NCBI GenBank assembly: GCA_021821225.1
Contig: JAKACR010000097.1
Location: 1-9,507 of the forward strand
Source: Bacillota bacterium
GTDB taxonomy: Bacteria; Bacillota; Bacilli; Alicyclobacillales; SLC66
DNA: 9,507 nt
Direction: 5' to 3'
The notes below the pieces were generated by a model. That model ran no database searches and had not been told where the DNA came from. It saw only the letters and a list, made by a program, of their open reading frames with translations. This document shows positions 6,251 to 9,507 of the stretch, piece by piece. The stretch's first letter is position 1, and each line of letters begins with the position of its first letter. The translations under genes and the position numbers were made by a program.

Positions 6251-7921
6251 TCAGACGGGTTGCGCGACGATCTCGTTGAATTCCTGGTTGATGTCCCACA
6301 GCATGTAGCCGCCTGCCCAGTTGAGCACGGTCGGGAAGCCGTTGCCGAGCAGAATCCGCGTCGCGATGTAGCTGCGCTGTCCGCCGCGACAGTAGACGAC
6401 GACCGGTCGGGTCTTGTCCAGTTCGCCGAGACGGTCGCGCAACTCCGGCAAGGGAATCAGCATGGCCCCGGGCATGGTGCCGCGGGCGGTTTCCGCCGCG
6501 TCCCGCACGTCGAGCAACTGTACGTCCGGGTCGAACATGTCGAATTGCTCGTTTTGCACGGTCTGGCTGAGACCGAGCAGGATGTTCTCGGCGGCCATTC
6601 CGGCCATGATCACGGGGTCCTTTGCCGAACTGAAAGGCGGCGAGTACGCAAGGTCCAATTCGGCGAGTTCAGGCGCCGTCAGACCCGACTGAATGGCGGT
6701 GGCGAGCACGTCGATGCGCTTGTCGACGCCCACTTCCCCGATCACCTGCGCTCCGAGCAGACGGCCGTCGTCCGGCGTGAACAGCAGCTTGATCAGAATG
6801 TCCTTGGCGCCCGGGTAGTAGCTGGCGTGGTCGGTGGACACCGAGTACGATTTGAGATACGGCACACCAGCGCGCTGGGCGGCTTTCTCCGACAGGCCCG
6901 TCAAGGCGATCACGGAACGGTCGAAACGCACTATCGATGTTCCGAGCACGCCGCTAAACTCCGCCGGGCGCCCCGAGAGGTGAGTGGCGATGACGCGCGC
7001 CTGCTTGTTCGCCGGGCCTGCGAGCGGTATCCACGACAGGCCCCTGGTGACTGCGTGCGTGGTCTCCGCGAGGTCGCCCGCCGCGTAGATGTTCGGGTCG
7101 TTCGTCTGCAGGTGGGTATTCACCATCAGCGCTCCGGTCTGACCGAGTTCCAGCCCTGCCGTTGAGGCGATGCGCACGTCCGGCCGAACGCCGAGGCCCA
7201 GCACGAACAGGTCGCCCTCAACCCGCTTGCCGGATTCGAGGACGACGGCGTCCGCCTTGCCCACTCCGACAAAAGACGCGATGCCGTCGCTCAGGATCAA
7301 CTCGACGCCGCGGTCGCGCAGAGCCCTCGTGGCCCACACCGTCATCTCCGGATCCATCGGCGGAAGGATCTGCGCTCCCCGTTCCACCAGGGTCACCGGT
7401 ATGTTCCTGTTCACGAACGCCTCGACCATCTCCAGACCGATAAACCCGGCGCCGATGACGACGGCGCGTTTGACGCGCCCTGTGGCCAGTTGTTCCTGGA
7501 TGGCGTCGACGTCGGGAATCACGCGCACCTGGAATATATTCTCAAAGTCGATGCCCGGCAGCGGCGGACGAATCGGCGCGGCCCCCTGTGCCAGCACGAG
7601 CTTGTCGTACGCCTCGTCGTACTGCGTCCCGTTCGCCAGGTTCTTGACGTGCACGACCTTCTGTTCACGGTCGATGGAGACCAGTTCCTGGTTGACGCGA
7701 ACGTCGATGCGGAAGCGGTCGTAGAGCGATTTTGGCGTGTTGAGCAACAGACGCTGCCGGTCCTTGATCTCGCCGCCGATGTAGTACGGCAGGCCGCAAT
7801 TGGCAAATGAGACATACTCGCCGCGTTCAATAACCACGATCTCCGCGTCCTCCTGGAGCCGCCGGACCCTTGCCGCCGTTCCCGCACCCACCGCTACGCC
7901 GCCCACGATCACAATCTTCAT
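6251..7921 (-). CDS. CoA-disulfide reductase-like flavoprotein fused to rhodanese domain (CoADR-RHD / NADH-persulfide reductase type)
   Basis: This 556-residue cytoplasmic flavoenzyme reduces CoA disulfide or CoA/polysulfide persulfides with NAD(P)H, and its C-terminal rhodanese domain carries or delivers sulfane sulfur. The FAD-binding motif GGVAVGAGTAARVRR is at residues 7-21. The redox-active Cys42 sits in SFANCGLPYY, the single-cysteine CoADR signature. A second Rossmann motif (VVIGAGFIGLE, ~155) binds NAD(P)H. IYAAGDLAE completes the FAD site, and AYSPPFSSAKDP is the conserved C-terminal dimer segment. The rhodanese domain (~460-556) has its persulfide Cys511 in CRGGQRS. Length and order match the characterised fused enzymes of Bacillus anthracis and Shewanella. 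The ATG at 7921 follows GAGGAGGA by 5 bases. Its promoter region holds a CsoR/CstR-type operator, so control by sulfane sulfur is likely. Thioredoxin-reductase-like or NADH oxidase function is less likely given the fusion. Confidence 0.93.
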   Translation of the reverse strand: MKIVIVGGVAVGAGTAARVRRLQEDAEIVVIERGEYVSFANCGLPYYIGGEIKDRQRLLLNTPKSLYDRFRIDVRVNQELVSIDREQKVVHVKNLANGTQYDEAYDKLVLAQGAAPIRPPLPGIDFENIFQVRVIPDVDAIQEQLATGRVKRAVVIGAGFIGLEMVEAFVNRNIPVTLVERGAQILPPMDPEMTVWATRALRDRGVELILSDGIASFVGVGKADAVVLESGKRVEGDLFVLGLGVRPDVRIASTAGLELGQTGALMVNTHLQTNDPNIYAAGDLAETTHAVTRGLSWIPLAGPANKQARVIATHLSGRPAEFSGVLGTSIVRFDRSVIALTGLSEKAAQRAGVPYLKSYSVSTDHASYYPGAKDILIKLLFTPDDGRLLGAQVIGEVGVDKRIDVLATAIQSGLTAPELAELDLAYSPPFSSAKDPVIMAGMAAENILLGLSQTVQNEQFDMFDPDVQLLDVRDAAETARGTMPGAMLIPLPELRDRLGELDKTRPVVVYCRGGQRSYIATRILLGNGFPTVLNWAGGYMLWDINQEFNEIVAQPV

Positions 7922-7945
7922 AAGTATCCTCCTCGATTTCCCCAT

Positions 7946-7961
7946 ATACCCTACGGGGTAT
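7946..7961. promoter_or_regulatory. CsoR/CstR-family operator upstream of the CoADR-rhodanese gene
   Basis: ATACCC-TACG-GGGTAT is a perfect 6+6 inverted repeat with a G/C-rich core, 24 bp before the start codon and overlapping the likely -10 region on the minus strand (GGGTATAT). This form is typical of CsoR/CstR (DUF156) repressors. CstR senses persulfides and controls rhodanese and CoA-disulfide-reductase-like genes in Firmicutes, which fits the gene it precedes. The repressor gene itself is not in the window. Confidence 0.68.
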
Positions 7962-8181
7962 CTAGCGGTTACAGATTAGCGCAGGTTCAGAATGAATGCA
8001 TGGCAAGAAGGGACCAAGTGTTGACGGAATCACGTAGTCTGAATGGACTATGAGGATGTCGGCGAGGATTTGTTTTGCGGCATGGCGGTGCTCCACTGTC
8101 GCGACGGATCTGTTCATGTTATCGTTTAGAGGTGACAAGATTCTGATTCGCGCGAGCCATGGTGAAATGAGGATGGGTCCA

Positions 8182-8955
8182 ATGGACTTGTTTGATCTGT
8201 CGGGCAAAACCGCGGTGGTGATCGGGGGCAGCAGTGTGCTCGGGGGGGCGATGGCTGACGCGCTCGCGGCGCATGGCGCCGCGGTGGCCCTGGTGGGCCG
8301 GGACGCCGACCGCCTGGCCGCGGTGAGGGAGCGGATCGCGCAGGCTGCTGACGGCCATGACGCAGAAGTATTTCGCGCCGACGTCACGTCGCGCGACGAC
8401 CTGCGGCGCGTGCGGGACGGCGTCCTGTCGTGGACGGGCCGGGTGGACATCCTGCTCAATTCCGTCGGCGTCAACAGCGCGACGCCGTTTTTCTCGCTCA
8501 CCGACGACGAATGGGACGACATCATGCGCGTCAACGCCCGCAGCGTCATGCAGACGTGCCAGATATTCGGCGAGTCGATGGCGACGGCGGGAAACGGCGG
8601 GAGCATCATCAATATTTCCTCGGTTTCCTCCGGCCCTCCGCTGTCCCGGGTCTTCACGTACTCCGCGTCCAAGGCCAGCGTCGACAACATGACGCAGTTT
8701 CTGGCGCGGGAACTCGCGCCGCAGCGCATCCGGGTCAATGCGATTATTCCCGGATTCTTCCCGGCGGTGCAAAACAGGAAGATCCTCACGCCGGAGCGGA
8801 CGGAGGCGATTCTCGGGCATACGCCGCTCGGGCGTTTCGGAGAGCCGGAAGAACTGCGGGGCGCGGTGGTCTGGCTCGCCTCGGAGCGCGCTTCGGGATT
8901 CGTGACGGGTGCGCTGATCCGTGTGGACGGCGGCTTTGGCGCGATGACGATCTGA
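8182..8955 (+). CDS. Short-chain dehydrogenase/reductase, D-mannonate (fructuronate) oxidoreductase-like
   Basis: This is a classical SDR of 257 residues that reduces a carbonyl or oxidises an alcohol with NAD(P). The cofactor loop is GGSSVLGG (15-22), a variant of TGxxxGxG. Arg40 directly after strand beta-2 (LVGRD) hints at NADP preference. NSVG (93-96) replaces NNAG. The catalytic tetrad is Asn118, Ser147, Tyr160 and Lys164 (YSASK). The C-terminal segments HTPLGRFGEPEEL and RVDGGFGAMTI resemble the SDR form of D-mannonate oxidoreductase (UxuB/YjmF-like), but no other hexuronate gene is nearby, so the substrate is open. I chose the ATG at 8182 because TGAGGA lies 8 bases upstream and the protein then starts MDLFDLSGKTAVV, standard for the family. 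The frame is open back to 8050, but that part is unlike any SDR. The gene is transcribed divergently from the flavoprotein gene. Confidence 0.9.
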   Translation: MDLFDLSGKTAVVIGGSSVLGGAMADALAAHGAAVALVGRDADRLAAVRERIAQAADGHDAEVFRADVTSRDDLRRVRDGVLSWTGRVDILLNSVGVNSATPFFSLTDDEWDDIMRVNARSVMQTCQIFGESMATAGNGGSIINISSVSSGPPLSRVFTYSASKASVDNMTQFLARELAPQRIRVNAIIPGFFPAVQNRKILTPERTEAILGHTPLGRFGEPEELRGAVVWLASERASGFVTGALIRVDGGFGAMTI

Positions 8956-9066
8956 CGGGTCGGCCGGCCGCACGGCGCGCGCGGGCCGGAAGGGGCCGAC
9001 GGGCCCAGCGGTCGATACGACAAGGGGGCCAAGGGCCGACGGCCGCCGACGAGCGCCGGGGGGCTG

Positions 9067-9507
9067 TCAGGCGGTCCGTTTTTGCGGTGATTGCAGCCAG
9101 AACAGGCACAGGACGGCGGCGATCGCGCTGACGGCAGACACGATGAGAAAGCCGCCGCGCAGGCCGACCTGATTGCCGATCAATCCAACCAGCAGCGGGC
9201 CGCCGAACATACCGAGCGAGTATACCGCCTGGAAGACGCCCATGGCTGTGGCGCGCTCGGACATGGGGACCGAGCGGATGGACAGTCCCATGAGCATGGG
9301 CATTGCGACTCCCTGGCCAAAGCCGTTGATCGCCTGCGTGACCAGCAGCGCGGCCACGGTGTGCGTGAAAGGGATGGCCGCGGTGCCGACAGCGGCGAGC
9401 GCAAACCCGGCGGCGGCCGTGGCGCGTTCGCCCATCCAGCGCGCGAGGACGGTGCCGCTCAGGTAGCCCGCCGCCGCATTGGGCAGTGTGGTGAAGAAGG
9501 TGAGCAG
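9067..9507 (-). CDS. Major facilitator superfamily transporter, 5' end beyond window
   Basis: This is the C-terminal ~146 residues of a 12-helix MFS permease of the cytoplasmic membrane; the frame stays open to the last base. At least four hydrophobic helices are visible. The segment SIRSVPMSERATAMGVFQAVYSLGMFGGP is the usual loop and helix 10 arrangement of drug or metabolite:proton exporters, and helices 11-12 end at CLFWLQSPQKRTA. The substrate cannot be read from this part. It converges on the SDR gene. The 111 bp between them is very GC-rich with several short inverted repeats but no T-tract terminator that I can identify. Confidence 0.87.
   Translation of the reverse strand: MLTFFTTLPNAAAGYLSGTVLARWMGERATAAAGFALAAVGTAAIPFTHTVAALLVTQAINGFGQGVAMPMLMGLSIRSVPMSERATAMGVFQAVYSLGMFGGPLLVGLIGNQVGLRGGFLIVSAVSAIAAVLCLFWLQSPQKRTA

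Noticed and set aside
8050..8181. Possible N-terminal extension of the SDR gene from ATG at 8050
   Set aside because: The encoded residues resemble no SDR; the ATG at 8182 has a good ribosome binding site and gives the standard family N-terminus.
8956..9066. GC-rich inverted repeats between the SDR and MFS genes as a terminator
   Set aside because: Several short GGCC-type repeats can pair in many ways, but none has a T tract on either strand, so no specific terminator can be supported.

Overview
The window is about 9.5 kb of high-GC DNA, roughly 60% or more by eye, with strong AGGAGG-type ribosome binding sites. It carries nine protein-coding genes or gene parts plus a remnant of gerE, the late mother-cell transcription factor of endospore formers. 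The gerE remnant and the gene families present suggest a high-GC, endospore-forming member of the Bacillales such as the Alicyclobacillus/Kyrpidia/Tumebacillus group. The exact taxon cannot be read from the window.

Left region (1-2327): the 3' part of a nickel/cobalt permease (NiCoT) gene on + is followed by a complete FAD-dependent oxidoreductase fused to a Rieske [2Fe-2S] domain (YhfW-like). It converges on a malate dehydrogenase gene on the minus strand (2325-3254, GTG start). The 5' leader of mdh contains two interleaved inverted repeats.

Central region (3410-5405): a large serine recombinase gene and a 58-codon gene of unknown function lie head to tail on the minus strand. Their 5' side abuts the last ~30 codons of gerE, which reads on the opposite (+) strand and keeps its own stop and a canonical terminator. 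The junction carries a 24-bp imperfect palindrome. No gerE 5' half is visible in the window. This is the layout expected at one end of a site-specific element inserted in a sporulation gene, as known for sigK/skin and spsM/SPbeta. This is the most interesting feature of the window.

Right region (5406-9507): a MarC-family membrane protein gene (+) has an extended -10 promoter and probably a TTG start. It converges on a CoA-disulfide-reductase-like flavoprotein fused to a rhodanese domain (-), and the two are separated by an 18-bp perfect-stem bidirectional terminator. The flavoprotein promoter carries a perfect ATACCC-N4-GGGTAT operator of the CsoR/CstR type, which fits control by reactive sulfur species. 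A divergent SDR oxidoreductase gene (+) follows, and the window ends inside a minus-strand MFS transporter gene.

The right-hand genes look like ordinary chromosomal accessory metabolism. If the gerE 5' half lies beyond the left edge, then the mdh, Rieske oxidoreductase and nickel permease genes may all be cargo of the element.
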